The position numbers and the translations under genes are program-made. From the NCBI GenBank assembly GCA_964496595.1, contig CAZCAI010000177.1:1-8594 (forward strand): DNA of 8,594 nucleotides, written 5' to 3'. Within the stretch, counting starts at the first letter, position 1. Each line of letters starts with the position of its first letter. The notes under the pieces were generated by a model. That model had not been told where the DNA came from. It ran no database searches and saw nothing but the letters and a program-made list of their open reading frames with translations. The DNA is from JAAAOZ01 sp964496595 (GTDB lineage: Bacteria > Chloroflexota > Anaerolineae > B4-G1 > SLSP01). Below, one piece after another: positions 8,225 to 8,594 of this stretch.

Positions 8225-8594
8225 TTACGACATCAATTGAGGAGCGATCTCAGTTGCCCACTTGCGGATCGTCTCCCAATCTCGGTGATCCTCTAGATCC
8301 TCCGCCATTGCTTTGACGGGAATTTTGAGCAGGGAGGAGAGTTGATCGAAGTCCTTTCCTTCTGCTAAGACCGCTCCTGCGAAAAGTCCTGTCGCGATGG
8401 GCTGAACTTCCGAGGCCGCACTGCGCAGGGGGTTGAGATAAGACAGGGCTTTTTTACGGTTTTCCGGCGTGTCCTCCGCCATCGTCAAGCTGACGAGGAA
8501 ATAGGCTACCGGCCTTTGCGCCAGCACGTGACGGTGCTGCTTGATGAATTTCCGAATCGACCGGGGCAATTTCCCCGCGTGTACCGCCATCCCC
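8225..8594 (-). CDS. Flavodoxin-domain protein, HemG-like (partial, 5' end outside window)
   Basis: The visible part is about 122 residues in a frame open to the right edge. AVHAGKLPRSIRKFIKQH and PVAYFLVSLTMAEDTPENR (to about residue 45) match the middle of HemG/flavodoxin_5 proteins, where the family has 'GSAVxxGKxxxxxxxFxxxH' followed by 'PVAxFxVxLTMxxDTxENR'. The ATG at 8590 falls inside this motif in place of the usual Ser, so it is unlikely to be the real start; the N-terminal FMN phosphate loop must lie beyond 8594. HemG is a flavodoxin-type protoporphyrinogen IX oxidase that makes protoporphyrin for haem; other members are general flavodoxin-like proteins. A haem-synthesis role would suit the neighbouring cytochrome genes, but the missing half prevents a firm call. 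Its transcript probably ends at the terminator just downstream. Confidence 0.8.
   Translation of the reverse strand, partial: GMAVHAGKLPRSIRKFIKQHRHVLAQRPVAYFLVSLTMAEDTPENRKKALSYLNPLRSAASEVQPIATGLFAGAVLAEGKDFDQLSSLLKIPVKAMAEDLEDHRDWETIRKWATEIAPQLMS

Overview
This GC-rich window holds a cytochrome c maturation (Ccm, System I) operon on the minus strand. It is headed by a pentaheme c-type cytochrome and faces, across a divergent AT-richer promoter region, a plus-strand membrane ferric-reductase-like flavocytochrome. A minus-strand flavodoxin-domain gene cut by the right edge ends the window. The gene content, the cysteine-type CcmE, the multiheme cytochrome style and the high-GC, operon-dense layout suggest a bacterium of the Chloroflexota (Anaerolineae-like). 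That assignment is inference; no rRNA or marker gene is present to prove it.

Minus strand, in transcription order: pentaheme membrane-anchored cytochrome c (6140 to 5019); CcmE haem chaperone with a CxxxY instead of an HxxxY haem site (4995 to 4513); an 829-residue protein fusing the CcmF haem lyase to a TlpA/CcmG thioredoxin domain (4513 to 2024); a 57-residue single-helix protein (2027 to 1854); a secreted and membrane-anchored 285-residue protein with a CcmI-like C-terminus (1857 to 1000); and a fused CcmA-CcmB ABC haem-transport protein running off the left edge (1003 to below 1). CcmE to CcmF overlaps as TAATG and the next three junctions as ATGA, so the five maturation genes are almost certainly translationally coupled. 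No CcmC or CcmH is visible; CcmC would most naturally lie beyond base 1.

Plus strand: after a divergent control region (6141-6446), a 455-residue ferric-reductase-like protein (6447-7814), then a 33-residue single-helix membrane peptide with a strong Shine-Dalgarno (7848-7949). A 13-bp-stem bidirectional terminator (8169-8213) separates this unit from the flavodoxin-domain gene (8225 to beyond 8594, minus), which looks like the C-terminal two thirds of a HemG-like protein.

The genes fit one theme: haem and membrane electron transfer. The Ccm proteins deliver haem to CxxCH motifs and attach it, the pentaheme cytochrome is an obvious client, the flavocytochrome moves electrons from NAD(P)H through FAD and b haems across the membrane, and the flavodoxin-like gene may serve haem synthesis. 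The least expected signals are the two gene fusions in one Ccm operon, the apparently split CcmI-like module, the tiny membrane peptide after the reductase, and two related copies of an 80-90 bp palindromic repeat that bracket the reductase unit and differ in the compared cores only by transitions, several of which preserve pairing.
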